Positions 16,546 through 25,945 of a DNA stretch of 64,000 nucleotides are shown here, one piece after another. Each line of letters begins with the position of its first letter. Within the stretch, counting starts at the first letter, position 1. A program made the translations under genes and the position numbers. The notes beneath the pieces are model-generated. The model worked only from the letters and a program-made list of their open reading frames with translations. It was not told the origin of the DNA and did no database searches. Source of the stretch: an uncultured Flavihumibacter sp. (lineage in GTDB: Bacteria; Bacteroidota; Bacteroidia; Chitinophagales; Chitinophagaceae); contig CABHOY010000019.1 in assembly GCA_902168105.1 (NCBI GenBank), positions 248,001 through 312,000 of the forward strand, in the 5' to 3' direction.

Positions 16546-18672
16546 TTATTTAATACTCATACCCAGGTTATACATCGTAAATGCCCAGATATCCGCCGAT
16601 TCCTCGATCAGTTTGGAAGTAGGTTTACCGGCGCCATGGCCTGCCTGTGTTTCTATACGTATAAGCGTTGGGTTAGCACCGGCATTGGCCGCCTGTAAGG
16701 TAGCCGCAAATTTAAAGGAGTGTGCCGGCACTACGCGGTCGTCATGATCAGCCGTTGTGATCAGGGTGGCCGGATACTGCGTACCCGCCTTCAGGTTATG
16801 CAACGGAGAATATTTGTACAGATATGGAAACTGCTCCGCCTTGGCGCTTGTACCATATTCTGTTACCCATGCCCAACCAATAGTGAAGTTCTGGAACCGC
16901 AGCATATCCATCACACCTACTGCCGGCAATGCCACCTTGAACAGGTCAGGACGTTGCGTCATACAGGCGCCCACGAGCAAGCCACCATTGGAACCACCAC
17001 GAATTGCCAGTTTGGACGGACTGGTATATTTTGACTTTACCAGGAACTCTGCAGCTCCGATGAAATCATCAAATACATTTTGCTTCTTCTCCATCATACC
17101 GGCTTTATGCCATGCCTCACCATATTCGCTGCCACCTCTTAATGATACAACGGCATAGATACCGCCCTGCTCCATGAAGAACAGATTGGATACGCTGAAT
17201 GCAGGCGTCATCGGAATGTTGAAACCGCCATAACCATAGAGCAATACCGGATTCTGACCATTCAGTTTAATACCTTTCTTATAAGACAGGAATACAGGCA
17301 CTTTCGTTCCATCCTTGCTGTTGAAGAACACCTGTTTGGTTTCATAGTCTTCCTGGCGGAATTTCACTTCACTCTTAGAGTGAAGAGCGGACTTACCGGA
17401 AGCAATGTCATATTTATAGATAGTTGCCGGCGCTACGAAAGAGGTATAAGTATAGAAGAATTCCTTATCCTTATCGTTACCACCAAAGCCACTTGCGGTA
17501 CCAATACCAGGAAGAGCGATCTGCCAGTCCAGTTTACCTTCATAAGTATACTGCGCTACCCTGGAAGAAGCGTCTTTCAGGTAAGTGGCAAACAACCTTC
17601 TTCCCGCAGTACCAACACCCTGCAGCACTTCCTTCTGTTCGGCGATGAGCAGTTTACGGCTGGTAGGGTTCTTCGGGTCTACAAGCTCTACCTTATAGTT
17701 TGGTGCACCTTCGTTGGTAAGGAGCAACAGTTTGTCGCCATCATTATCTATCACAGAAGGTTCGAATTCAAAACCTGTTACCAGTGGGTTAAACCCTTTT
17801 TGAGCGGGGTCCTGCATGTCCCTGTAGAATAACTGATTACCAGAGGTGCCTTCAGACTGGTGCAGGATGAGGAAGCGCTCGTCTTCTGTCACATCTACGC
17901 CACAGTTGCGCAGGGGATGTTCTTTATCCTCAAAAACCAGCACATCCTGGTCCTGTGAAGTGCCCAGTTGGTGGTAATATACTTTATGGAATTCGTTCTT
18001 TTTAGACAGCTTGCTCTCTTCGGTAGGCTTGTCGTACCTGCTGTAGTAAAAGCCGTCCTTCCTCCAGGAGATGCCACTGAACTTGATCCAGTCAATAGAA
18101 TCTTTCAGGAGTTGTTTGCTTTCCACATCCATTACAAATGCCTGTTGCCAGTCAGAACCGGCTTTGGCTATCTGGTAGGCCATGTACTTTGCGTCTTTCG
18201 AGAAAGAGATGCTACCCAGCGCTACAGTACCTGCCGCTGAGAACTTGTTGGGATCAATGACAACTTCCGGTGTGCCGGTCAGTGATTTCTGCCGGTACAG
18301 CACAGACTGGTTCTGTAACCCGTCATTCTTATAGAAGTAATAATAATCTCCTTTTTTGAAAGGAGCGCCTACTTTAGGATAGTTCCACAGTTCTTCCAAC
18401 CTTTTTCTGATAGCCCCACGGAAAGGGATCTTATTAAGATATGCACTGGTAACAGTGTTCTGGGAGGTCACCCATGCTTTTGTTTCGGGACTGTTATCAT
18501 CTTCCAGCCAACGATAAGGATCGGCGACTACTGTACCGTGATAGTTGTCTGTAACGTCTGTTTTATTAGTTTGCGGATAATTTATTCCTTGCTGTTGCGC
18601 CATTACTGGTCCTGTTATCATTAATAAATACAAAAAGGTAAAGATAGGGTGTGTTAGCGTACGTGTTTTCAT
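16546..18672 (-). CDS. Prolyl oligopeptidase family serine peptidase (S9A)
   Basis: The product has 708 residues, the typical length. After a signal peptide at about 1-25 (..GPVMAQQ) comes the N-terminal S9 segment (DVTDNYHGTVVADPYRWLEDD), a seven-bladed beta-propeller, and a C-terminal alpha/beta-hydrolase domain. The nucleophile is Ser561 in RGGSNGGLLVGA, the acid is in ADHDDRVVP, and the histidine is about His679 in AGHGAGKP. It cleaves short peptides after proline. The signal peptide points to the periplasm. It seems to be a single gene. Confidence 0.93.
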   Translation of the reverse strand: MKTRTLTHPIFTFLYLLMITGPVMAQQQGINYPQTNKTDVTDNYHGTVVADPYRWLEDDNSPETKAWVTSQNTVTSAYLNKIPFRGAIRKRLEELWNYPKVGAPFKKGDYYYFYKNDGLQNQSVLYRQKSLTGTPEVVIDPNKFSAAGTVALGSISFSKDAKYMAYQIAKAGSDWQQAFVMDVESKQLLKDSIDWIKFSGISWRKDGFYYSRYDKPTEESKLSKKNEFHKVYYHQLGTSQDQDVLVFEDKEHPLRNCGVDVTEDERFLILHQSEGTSGNQLFYRDMQDPAQKGFNPLVTGFEFEPSVIDNDGDKLLLLTNEGAPNYKVELVDPKNPTSRKLLIAEQKEVLQGVGTAGRRLFATYLKDASSRVAQYTYEGKLDWQIALPGIGTASGFGGNDKDKEFFYTYTSFVAPATIYKYDIASGKSALHSKSEVKFRQEDYETKQVFFNSKDGTKVPVFLSYKKGIKLNGQNPVLLYGYGGFNIPMTPAFSVSNLFFMEQGGIYAVVSLRGGSEYGEAWHKAGMMEKKQNVFDDFIGAAEFLVKSKYTSPSKLAIRGGSNGGLLVGACMTQRPDLFKVALPAVGVMDMLRFQNFTIGWAWVTEYGTSAKAEQFPYLYKYSPLHNLKAGTQYPATLITTADHDDRVVPAHSFKFAATLQAANAGANPTLIRIETQAGHGAGKPTSKLIEESADIWAFTMYNLGMSIK

Positions 18673-19005
18673 TTGGTCTATTTGGGTTTGTATTTAAATT
18701 ATATCTATATATATTTTTTAAAAAAAATTCCAGGTTAGTTAATTAAAAATGAAAATTTCGTGTAATTCATCAGAATACTATTAGAAAGAATACGCAAAAT
18801 GTTATTTTTGTGCGCCACTTAGATAATTTCCTGGCAATTTATGCATTAGCAGCGTGATTTACAGGAAAAAAGGTAAGAGCGGGGGTTGGAAACAGAGGAT
18901 GCAAATTATCACACGTTAGGGGTATATCATGGTACAGGAAGCTGAAAAAAACACCAGATTCCCTGAATCCAACATAAAAACGTAGAGAGGGAAATAAACA
19001 TAACT
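18673..19005. other. Divergent promoter region between the peptidase gene and pfkA
   Basis: This 333-base, very AT-rich region holds the TATTTTTG box at 18803-18810 on the plus strand, which may serve pfkA. I see no further gene or structured RNA. Confidence 0.5.
18803..18810 (+). promoter_or_regulatory. Candidate -7 box (TATTTTTG) for pfkA-pyk
   Basis: This agrees with TAnnTTTG, 196 bases before the pfkA ATG. The -33 element is only weakly represented by TTAG about 18 bases upstream. Confidence 0.3.
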
Positions 19006-19986
19006 ATGAAAAAAGTTTCTAACATCGCAGTTCTTACATCTGGCGGGGATGCGCCAGGCATGAACGCAGCCGTTCGTGCAGTTGTAAGGACCGGAATTTA
19101 CCATCAGTTAAATGTGTATGGTGTTATGTACGGCTACCGGGGAATGCTGAAGAATGAAATATTTCCCTTAGAGTCCAAATCTGTGGCCAACATTATTCAG
19201 CGCGGGGGTACTATATTAAAGACCGCACGTTGTAAAGAGTTTTATGAAGCCGAAGGCAGACAAAAGGCCTACGAGAATCTCAAGAAACACAATATTGATG
19301 GTATCGTAGTTATCGGAGGTGACGGTTCATTTAACGGAGCTTACAAAATGAGCCAGGAATTTGACATTCCATGTATCGGCTTACCTGGCACTATCGATAA
19401 AGATATTGCGGGCACTGATTTTACCATTGGTTTCGATACGGCAGTGAACACGGCAGTGGATGCGATCGACAAGATCCGCGATACAGCTGATGCGCATGAC
19501 CGTTTATTTGTTATAGAAGTAATGGGACGTGATGCAGGCTATATTGCCCTGCACAGTGGTATTTCCACTGGTGCTGAGCACATCATGACACCTGAACACC
19601 TGATCGATGTACAGGATATCATTGAAGATCTGCAGACGAACGAGCGCCGCAGAAAACTGGTGAATATCATTGTAGTTGCTGAAGGTTCCATTGCCGGCGG
19701 TGCTGAAGAAGTAGCCCGTCAGGTAAAAGCCAGCTGTCCTCAGTTGGATACACGTGTGTGTATCCTGGGTCATATACAGCGTGGCGGCTCACCCTCCTGT
19801 CAGGACCGTATCCTGGCCAGTCGTATGGGCTATGCAGCAGTAGAAGCATTGTTAAGCGGTACTTCGAATGTAATGGTAGGCATTGTAAACAACAAAATCC
19901 AATATACACCTCTGGAACAGGCTATCAAGGCCAAAGAACATATTGATCCGGAGTGGTTAAAGATGGTAAAAATACTTGCGAGTTAA
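19006..19986 (+). CDS. pfkA: ATP-dependent 6-phosphofructokinase
   Basis: The product has 326 residues, matching bacterial PfkA. It phosphorylates fructose-6-phosphate to the 1,6-bisphosphate in glycolysis. The ATP-binding start is LTSGGDAPGMNAAVRAVVR (Gly13-Gly18), the second nucleotide motif is IGGDGSF, and the catalytic segment is GLPGTIDKDIAGTD with the general-base Asp. The C-terminal substrate loop is LGHIQRGGSPSCQDR. The GGDGS form (Gly at the discriminator) indicates ATP rather than pyrophosphate as donor. The pyruvate kinase gene starts 11 bases after the stop, so the first committed and last steps of glycolysis are likely co-transcribed. Confidence 0.96.
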   Translation: MKKVSNIAVLTSGGDAPGMNAAVRAVVRTGIYHQLNVYGVMYGYRGMLKNEIFPLESKSVANIIQRGGTILKTARCKEFYEAEGRQKAYENLKKHNIDGIVVIGGDGSFNGAYKMSQEFDIPCIGLPGTIDKDIAGTDFTIGFDTAVNTAVDAIDKIRDTADAHDRLFVIEVMGRDAGYIALHSGISTGAEHIMTPEHLIDVQDIIEDLQTNERRRKLVNIIVVAEGSIAGGAEEVARQVKASCPQLDTRVCILGHIQRGGSPSCQDRILASRMGYAAVEALLSGTSNVMVGIVNNKIQYTPLEQAIKAKEHIDPEWLKMVKILAS

Positions 19987-19997
19987 AAAAAAGAGCT

Positions 19998-21488
19998 ATG
20001 AGTACAAAAGATTTATCAAAATACGTACACAAACAGATGGACCATGCAGCTTCCCGTGCACATTCCCTGCACAAAACAAAAATCGTAGCAACCGTTGGCC
20101 CAGCCTGCGATACCTATGAAGGCTTACTGGCATTAGTAAGAGCCGGCGTTAACGTGTTCCGTCTGAACTTTTCACATGGCTCTCACGAGGATAAACTGCG
20201 TATCATCGGGTATATCCGTCAGATCAACCAAACCGAGCCTTACAACGTAGCTATACTGGCCGACCTGCAGGGTCCTAAACTGCGTGTTGGTGAGATTGAG
20301 AACAACGCATTACCATTAGTAGCTGGTCAGATCCTGACCTTCGTAAATGAGAAAGTTGTAGGTAACGCTGTAAAGATCTATGTATCTTATGCAGACCTGC
20401 ACAAAGACGTTAAACCAGGACAGAAGATCCTCCTGGATGACGGTAAAATCGAAACAGTAGTAAGAGAGATCACTGCCGAAGGTGAGATCAAAGCTGAAGT
20501 TGTCCTGCCAGGTGTGCTGTCTTCCAAAAAAGGCTTCAACCTGCCAGATACTAAAGTATCTCTGCCGGCACTGACCGAAAAAGATATAGTGGACCTGGAA
20601 TTCATCATCGATAACGAATGTGATTGGGTCGCCCTGTCCTTCGTTAGACACGTAGATGATCTCCTGCTGATCCGCAAACGCCTGAAAGAGCGCAATTCTA
20701 AAATGAAGGTGATCTCCAAGATCGAAAAACCTGAAGCAATTGCGAACCTGAAGGAAATCATATGGGAAAGCGATGGCGTAATGATCGCCCGTGGTGATCT
20801 GGGTGTGGAACTGCCGGTTGAGCAGATCCCTATGATCCAGAAAGATATCATCCGTAAATGTATCCACCGTGCTAAGCCTGTAATCGTGGCTACACAGATG
20901 ATGGAAAGCATGATCGACCGTACCCGTCCAAACCGTAGTGAGATCACTGACGTAGCTAACGCGGTACTTGAAGGTGCTGATGCGGTGATGCTGAGTGGTG
21001 AAACAGCTACAGGTCAGTTCCCTGAACTGGTGATCCAGACGATGAGAAAGATCATCGACGAAGTAGAAAAAGAAGACATCATCTACAACCGTAATCTGAT
21101 CCCTCACCGTCACTCTCCTACCTTCCTGAGCGATGCACTTTGTTACAATGCCTGTAAGATGGCAGAAGACCTGGATGCAGATGCACTGATCGGTATGACA
21201 CAGAGCGGTTACACCGGCTTCATGCTGAGCAGCTACCGTCCGCGTTCTCCACTGTTCATCTTCACTAAAGAAAAGACATTGGTGAATCAGCTGAGCCTTA
21301 GCTGGGGTGTACGTGCATTCTTCTATGATGGTGAAGAAGGTCTGGACGAGATCATCGCTGACCAGATCAATATCCTGAAAGAAAGAGGTTTCGTGAAACC
21401 TGCAGATATCGTGGTAAACACTGGTAGTACGCCTGTACAGGAGCACCTGCCAACTAATACGATCAAGATCTCCACTGTTGCTGAATAA
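19998..21488 (+). CDS. pyk: Pyruvate kinase
   Basis: The product has 496 residues from the ATG at 19998. The open frame extends back to 19953, but that part overlaps pfkA. The motifs are standard: KTKIVATVGPAC and NVFRLNFSHGSHEDK at the start, the active-site region VISKIEKPEAIANL, then GVMIARGDLGVELP, and ATQMMESMIDRTRPNRSEITDVANAVLEGADAVMLSGETA (the Mg/K-binding and signature segments). It transfers phosphate from phosphoenolpyruvate to ADP. It is the second gene of the pfkA-pyk unit, and a strong terminator follows. Confidence 0.96.
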   Translation: MSTKDLSKYVHKQMDHAASRAHSLHKTKIVATVGPACDTYEGLLALVRAGVNVFRLNFSHGSHEDKLRIIGYIRQINQTEPYNVAILADLQGPKLRVGEIENNALPLVAGQILTFVNEKVVGNAVKIYVSYADLHKDVKPGQKILLDDGKIETVVREITAEGEIKAEVVLPGVLSSKKGFNLPDTKVSLPALTEKDIVDLEFIIDNECDWVALSFVRHVDDLLLIRKRLKERNSKMKVISKIEKPEAIANLKEIIWESDGVMIARGDLGVELPVEQIPMIQKDIIRKCIHRAKPVIVATQMMESMIDRTRPNRSEITDVANAVLEGADAVMLSGETATGQFPELVIQTMRKIIDEVEKEDIIYNRNLIPHRHSPTFLSDALCYNACKMAEDLDADALIGMTQSGYTGFMLSSYRPRSPLFIFTKEKTLVNQLSLSWGVRAFFYDGEEGLDEIIADQINILKERGFVKPADIVVNTGSTPVQEHLPTNTIKISTVAE

Positions 21489-21513
21489 GCAAAAGGGAAC
21501 AACATTATATAAA

Positions 21514-21546
21514 TAAAAAGGTCTCGTATTAAACGAGACCTTTTTA
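21514..21546. terminator. Bidirectional terminator between pyk and the TonB receptor gene
   Basis: TAAAAAGGTCTCGT (21514-21527) pairs perfectly with 21533-21546 around a 5-base loop. A/T runs lie on both sides, so it can serve both convergent genes. Confidence 0.85.
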
Positions 21547-21565
21547 TTTATACTTACATCATCCA

Positions 21566-24412
21566 TTATAATGTCAGCACGAAACGGGTAAAGAGACGGA
21601 TACCATTGAAACCCATCTGCACGGAATCCCATGCACCGCCGCTTTCACTGTCATAAGCCGATAATCTTGCGCCATCCACAACGCCCAGTGACGGGTGAAC
21701 ATTGAAGATATTATCAGCACCAATGAACCAGTTAAGCTGTTTAGTGAATTTATAGTTTACAGCAAGGTCTGTTACTGCCTTTCCTTTATATTTAAACAGT
21801 TCAGGCACCAGTTTATCTCCATCGCTATCCAGCCCTACCAACGGATTGATACCCGTACCTGCCAGGTCTCCGCTCCAGCCATAACCATACAGTTCCACCT
21901 TACCGAAATAGGTAACGTGAGCGCTTACACCAAATTTGTTGATACCATAATCCAGGTTCAGGCCCACTTTTACCGGAGGCGCCGAAGCCAGTACAAATTG
22001 TTCTTCACGATCGCTGAAGAATGACTTTCTATGCAGCTCAGTATCGTTCAGCCTTTCGGGTACGTTGATCTTATTGATCTCCATATGCTGGAAGTTAGCC
22101 GCTACCAAAGCCCTGAAACGCTGGTTCGCCCAACGTTTGTTATAATCGATCACCACATCGATACCAGTGTTAGTGGTATTTACTGCATTTGCAAAGAACT
22201 GCGCATTGTCTATATGCAGATCGTTTAAAGTATTATACAATTCTTCAGACAGTGTGGTATCGCCTGCACTGAACTGGCCTGACAATACGATCCTGTCTTT
22301 TACCTTCACGAGGTAACCGTCTACCGTTACAGACAACGCGCTGACCGGCTTCCAGGTAAAGCCCAGACTTGCATTCACTGATTTCTCCTGTTTCAGGTCA
22401 GGAATGCCTGCAGCCCTGGTAATGCTATTGGTGTTAGGAGCGATCTTCACTTCTGTGATAGTTCCTCCCTGTACGTTCGTGTACTGGGAACTGAAATTGA
22501 CCTGTTGCAGCGAAGGAGCACGGAAGCCTGTACTTACAGAACCACGCAGGTTAAAATTAGATGTCACCTTATACCTCGTAGCGAACTTATAATTGCTGGT
22601 AAAACCAAAATCACTATAGTTCTCAGCACGAACAGCAGCGCCTATCAGCCATTTATCAGTCACGTCCAGCTCTGCGTCCACGAAGCCGGCCACATTGGAA
22701 CGATTGGCATCAACTTCATCGCTGGGGCGATAACCAGGGAAGCCCTGTGCACCTGTAGCCTTAAAAAAGGTAGGATCATAATTGGTATATGATGCTTCCT
22801 CTCCCGCATAGATCTTATAATTCTCATACCTGTATTCGGCCCCTAAAGCCAGGTGCAATCCAGCGCCTACATTAGGCAGTTCTTTACCCAGGGTCAGGTT
22901 AGCTGTATTCTGCAGGAAAGAGAATCCGCCGTCATCGAAGTGAGTAGGCGTATTAGCGCCCATGGAAGCGTTGAACGTCTTATCGCCATAGAAATGAAAG
23001 TCATTGCGACCGAGGGTATTGCTGAAATCCCAGGTCCATCCTGCGCCAAATTCTCCTTTAATACCGGCAGCTGCAGACCAGTCATTGATCTTTGTCTGAA
23101 TAATAGGATCGAACACAGTATCGTTGGGCAAACCGCCGGGCGATGTAACTGTGTACATGATGTCCTGATAGAAGATCATGTTTCCGTTCGCGTCTGTCGG
23201 GAAACGATCAGGGTGTGCGCTGGAATTGGGATTATTACCGTTAAAATGCCTGGTATAGGCATATGTGTCGGAGAATTTATGATTATATCCGCCGAAGGCG
23301 TAAAAAGTGGTACGTCCATCTTTGAAAGGCACTTCCATATTCAACATACCACCGCCGGTAGTCTTGGAAGCATCTCCATAGGACCTTCTCACTACGTTGA
23401 CAGGCAGGGCGTCTTTGTTGGCAAGATTTGTATCGAGCACCTGACGGAAGGTTTTACCCTGTTTCAGGAAGTTGCCGGAGAAGTTCAGGAAGCCGCCGTT
23501 TTTACCGAGCGGCACACCGTAGCTTAACCCAACGGAAACAGCGTTACCATCAATAGCACCGTTATTCTTGTATTGATTTAACTCCTTACCAAAGTAAGTA
23601 TTGTATTTGTGGTCGTAGTAACCGGCATAACCGGCATTTACGTAAAGATGGTTCACCTCTTTTTTTAGAATGATATTGATCACACCAGCGATAGCGTCGG
23701 AGCCATATTGCGCAGAAGCACCATCACGAAGTATTTCCACACGGTCAATGGCTGCCTCTGGGATGGCGTTCAGGTCAGTACCTGAGTTACCACGGCCACG
23801 GGTACCATATACGGCGATGAAAGCCGTCTGATGACGGCGTTTGCCATTCACGAGCACGAGCGTCTGATCTGGTCCCAGACCGCGAAGTGTCGCCAGGTCT
23901 ATCTGATCGGCGCCATCACTACCACTTTGTTTGTTGTAGTTAAAAGAAGGTGCAGAGACATTGAGCAGGGCTGTCAGGTCCATCTTGGCGGTAGGATAAG
24001 CAGCCTGGCTGAGAGAGATCACATCCACCGGAACAGGTGTTTCGATCTTTGCACGGCCTCCGGAGCGGGTACCTACCAGTACTACCTGGGAGAGTTCCGA
24101 TACTGTGGACGCCAGCTGGATATCCACCTGTGTACGGCCATTTACGGGAAGAGATAACGGCTTGAAACCAATAGCACTGATCTCCAGTACATCGTTTGAT
24201 TGCGCTTCAATAGAATAGGCGCCGTCCTTGCCTGTCAGCGTACCGGCATTACTCTGTTTCACCCTCACGGTTATCCCTTCAAGGGGAACGCCGGTGGTGG
24301 CATCTGTGACTTTACCGGTTATTCTTTGTTTCTGGGCATATGCTGCCGCAATTGGCACATACAGGCATAATAATAAAAGTACGATACGACTTAGACTCCT
24401 GGTTGACATCAT
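21566..24412 (-). CDS. TonB-dependent outer-membrane receptor
   Basis: The product has 948 residues. A signal peptide at about 1-27 (..AAAYAQKQ) is followed by a carboxypeptidase-regulatory-like domain at about 28-110 (ITGKVTDATTGVPLEGITVRV), a plug domain at about 120-250 (PVPVDVISLSQAA.., LRGLGPDQTLVLVNGKRRHQ, VDRVEILRDGASAQYGSDAIAGVINIILK) and a 22-strand barrel ending in FTRFVLTL. It imports a substrate across the outer membrane using TonB energy. No SusD-like lipoprotein gene is adjacent, so it is more like a siderophore, vitamin or peptide receptor than a glycan SusCD pair. The ligand is unknown. Confidence 0.92.
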   Translation of the reverse strand: MMSTRSLSRIVLLLLCLYVPIAAAYAQKQRITGKVTDATTGVPLEGITVRVKQSNAGTLTGKDGAYSIEAQSNDVLEISAIGFKPLSLPVNGRTQVDIQLASTVSELSQVVLVGTRSGGRAKIETPVPVDVISLSQAAYPTAKMDLTALLNVSAPSFNYNKQSGSDGADQIDLATLRGLGPDQTLVLVNGKRRHQTAFIAVYGTRGRGNSGTDLNAIPEAAIDRVEILRDGASAQYGSDAIAGVINIILKKEVNHLYVNAGYAGYYDHKYNTYFGKELNQYKNNGAIDGNAVSVGLSYGVPLGKNGGFLNFSGNFLKQGKTFRQVLDTNLANKDALPVNVVRRSYGDASKTTGGGMLNMEVPFKDGRTTFYAFGGYNHKFSDTYAYTRHFNGNNPNSSAHPDRFPTDANGNMIFYQDIMYTVTSPGGLPNDTVFDPIIQTKINDWSAAAGIKGEFGAGWTWDFSNTLGRNDFHFYGDKTFNASMGANTPTHFDDGGFSFLQNTANLTLGKELPNVGAGLHLALGAEYRYENYKIYAGEEASYTNYDPTFFKATGAQGFPGYRPSDEVDANRSNVAGFVDAELDVTDKWLIGAAVRAENYSDFGFTSNYKFATRYKVTSNFNLRGSVSTGFRAPSLQQVNFSSQYTNVQGGTITEVKIAPNTNSITRAAGIPDLKQEKSVNASLGFTWKPVSALSVTVDGYLVKVKDRIVLSGQFSAGDTTLSEELYNTLNDLHIDNAQFFANAVNTTNTGIDVVIDYNKRWANQRFRALVAANFQHMEINKINVPERLNDTELHRKSFFSDREEQFVLASAPPVKVGLNLDYGINKFGVSAHVTYFGKVELYGYGWSGDLAGTGINPLVGLDSDGDKLVPELFKYKGKAVTDLAVNYKFTKQLNWFIGADNIFNVHPSLGVVDGARLSAYDSESGGAWDSVQMGFNGIRLFTRFVLTL

Positions 24413-24835
24413 ATATTTACGTTAAGTTGGGTTATTGTTAAATATAACCTATTTCAGGCATATAGATAAAATAGCATCACTTTACTCAAGTAGTCGGCGT
24501 TGGCTGTTATAACATTATATTTCATCTATCTGTCATAGATTGCCTTGAGATAATAACACATTACACTTGGCACTTGTTTAACACCTTCCCGTTCTTATCC
24601 CGTGTAACGTATAGTTATCATGAAAGGTTACCTCAAATCATTAACTAGTCATTAACTATTCACATAAAACAAAAGGATACCTTTATAACACTACGGTTGT
24701 CATTGTGCTATCCTTCAAACAGAGATAGTTACCACTGTTTCAAATTGCGCTAAAATATATTGTTCCCAGTTGTACCGGCGTAAAGCTGGCATAGGCAACG
24801 CTTTTTATTTTATCACCTCAAAAACTGACCAAAAG
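24413..24835. other. Divergent intergenic region, 423 bases
   Basis: This AT-rich spacer lies between the TonB receptor (minus) and the AraC regulator (plus). It should hold both promoters, but I find no good TAnnTTTG box, repeat or RNA structure. Confidence 0.4.
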
Positions 24836-25843
24836 ATGTATCTGTTTTCAGCAGGCTCCATCGAATTTTTCAGAGAGATCTATTCCCCTTCAGATGTTCC
24901 CAAGAGATTTTGCGGTACCATTATGCAGCACTCCGCCAAGGTCGTACATGGCGACGCCCAGAAGGTCATTTTCCTCCAAAGACTGGCCGCTGGCCTGTTT
25001 GAGGTATTTGAACATCAGGTAATATGTGAAACAGCTGAAAAGGAGATATTACCTACTCCTTTAAAACCTTCGCTGCACTTACACATTTCACTCGACAACA
25101 ATGACGTGGATGCTTATGTGAACGGCACGGACAGTGTAGAATTAAAAAGGGATGAAGTAAATCTTTTCTATCTGGAGGAGATCAATGTCGCTATTATACC
25201 AAAGGGTAAACATTGCTTTTTTCACATCAGTTTCAGCAATGATACATTATTCCGCATTTTAAAACAGCCTGCCTTCGAAGCAGAATATGACAGGATCAGA
25301 AAGAGTGTGCACAATGCGGAAAAGAACATGGGAGGTATGATCAATGCACCAGGCCAGGTACCGTTGGATGCATATTATATGATGCTTGTACAACAAATAA
25401 GACATTGCCGCTTTAACGAGATAGCGAGTATCTATTACCGGGAGAAGAAGTGTATGATGATGCTGGAACATTTCGTAAAGCAAATGCTGCCACGTAAGGA
25501 AAACACTATCAGGCTAACCTCATCTAAGGTGATCATCCTGGACCTTGTGAAGGAATATATTAAGTGGTATACACACCAGTCTCTCACCACTAAAAAGTTG
25601 TGCCAGCAATTTAATATTACCCGCAATTTCCTTGAGAAAGGTTTCTATCAGCTCAATTGTATTTCCGTCAACCAGTTCATACACTATTACCGGCTGGAAT
25701 ATGCAACTAAACTGTTGGTCAATGAGGATATGCCATTGAATAATATTCCCCGGTTAACCGGCTACAGGAATTATAAATCCTTCGCCGCCGCCTTCAGAAA
25801 ATATTTCAATTGTGACCCGGAACTGTTCCGTCATCCGTCATAA
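24836..25843 (+). CDS. AraC-family transcriptional regulator
   Basis: I use the ATG at 24836 (335 residues). The frame is open from a TTG at 24770, but that extension is weak. The N-terminal 200 or so residues (MYLFSAGSIEFFREIYSP..) form a sensing domain I cannot name. The C-terminal 100 residues are an AraC DNA-binding domain: first HTH LTTKKLCQQFNITRNFLEKGF, second HTH MPLNNIPRLTGYRNYKSFAAAFRKYFNCDPELF. It is followed on the same strand by an aldehyde dehydrogenase gene, with a 14-base inverted repeat between them that might be its operator. Confidence 0.82.
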   Translation: MYLFSAGSIEFFREIYSPSDVPKRFCGTIMQHSAKVVHGDAQKVIFLQRLAAGLFEVFEHQVICETAEKEILPTPLKPSLHLHISLDNNDVDAYVNGTDSVELKRDEVNLFYLEEINVAIIPKGKHCFFHISFSNDTLFRILKQPAFEAEYDRIRKSVHNAEKNMGGMINAPGQVPLDAYYMMLVQQIRHCRFNEIASIYYREKKCMMMLEHFVKQMLPRKENTIRLTSSKVIILDLVKEYIKWYTHQSLTTKKLCQQFNITRNFLEKGFYQLNCISVNQFIHYYRLEYATKLLVNEDMPLNNIPRLTGYRNYKSFAAAFRKYFNCDPELFRHPS

Positions 25844-25889
25844 TTTCCACACATCATCCATTCCTTCGGGGATACTTTATAAATGTTAC

Positions 25890-25937
25890 ATTTACACTAT
25901 TGCAGACGGCATACATGTTGTCAGCAATAGTGTAAAT
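25890..25937 (+). promoter_or_regulatory. 14-bp inverted repeat upstream of the aldehyde dehydrogenase gene
   Basis: atttacactattgc at 25890-25903 is repeated as its exact reverse complement at 25924-25937, with a 20-base spacer. The right arm ends 8 bases before the dehydrogenase ATG. It could be a two-site operator or an mRNA stem-loop that controls translation or attenuates read-through. Confidence 0.5.
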
Positions 25938-25945
25938 TGTTTTAT

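Noticed and set aside
20316..21632. 438-residue minus-strand frame opposite pyk
   Set aside because: It is a shadow of the pyruvate kinase gene, with biased composition and no recognisable domain.
21566..24412. SusCD-type polysaccharide utilisation locus
   Set aside because: No SusD-like lipoprotein or glycoside hydrolase gene is adjacent, and the neighbours are pyk and an AraC regulator.
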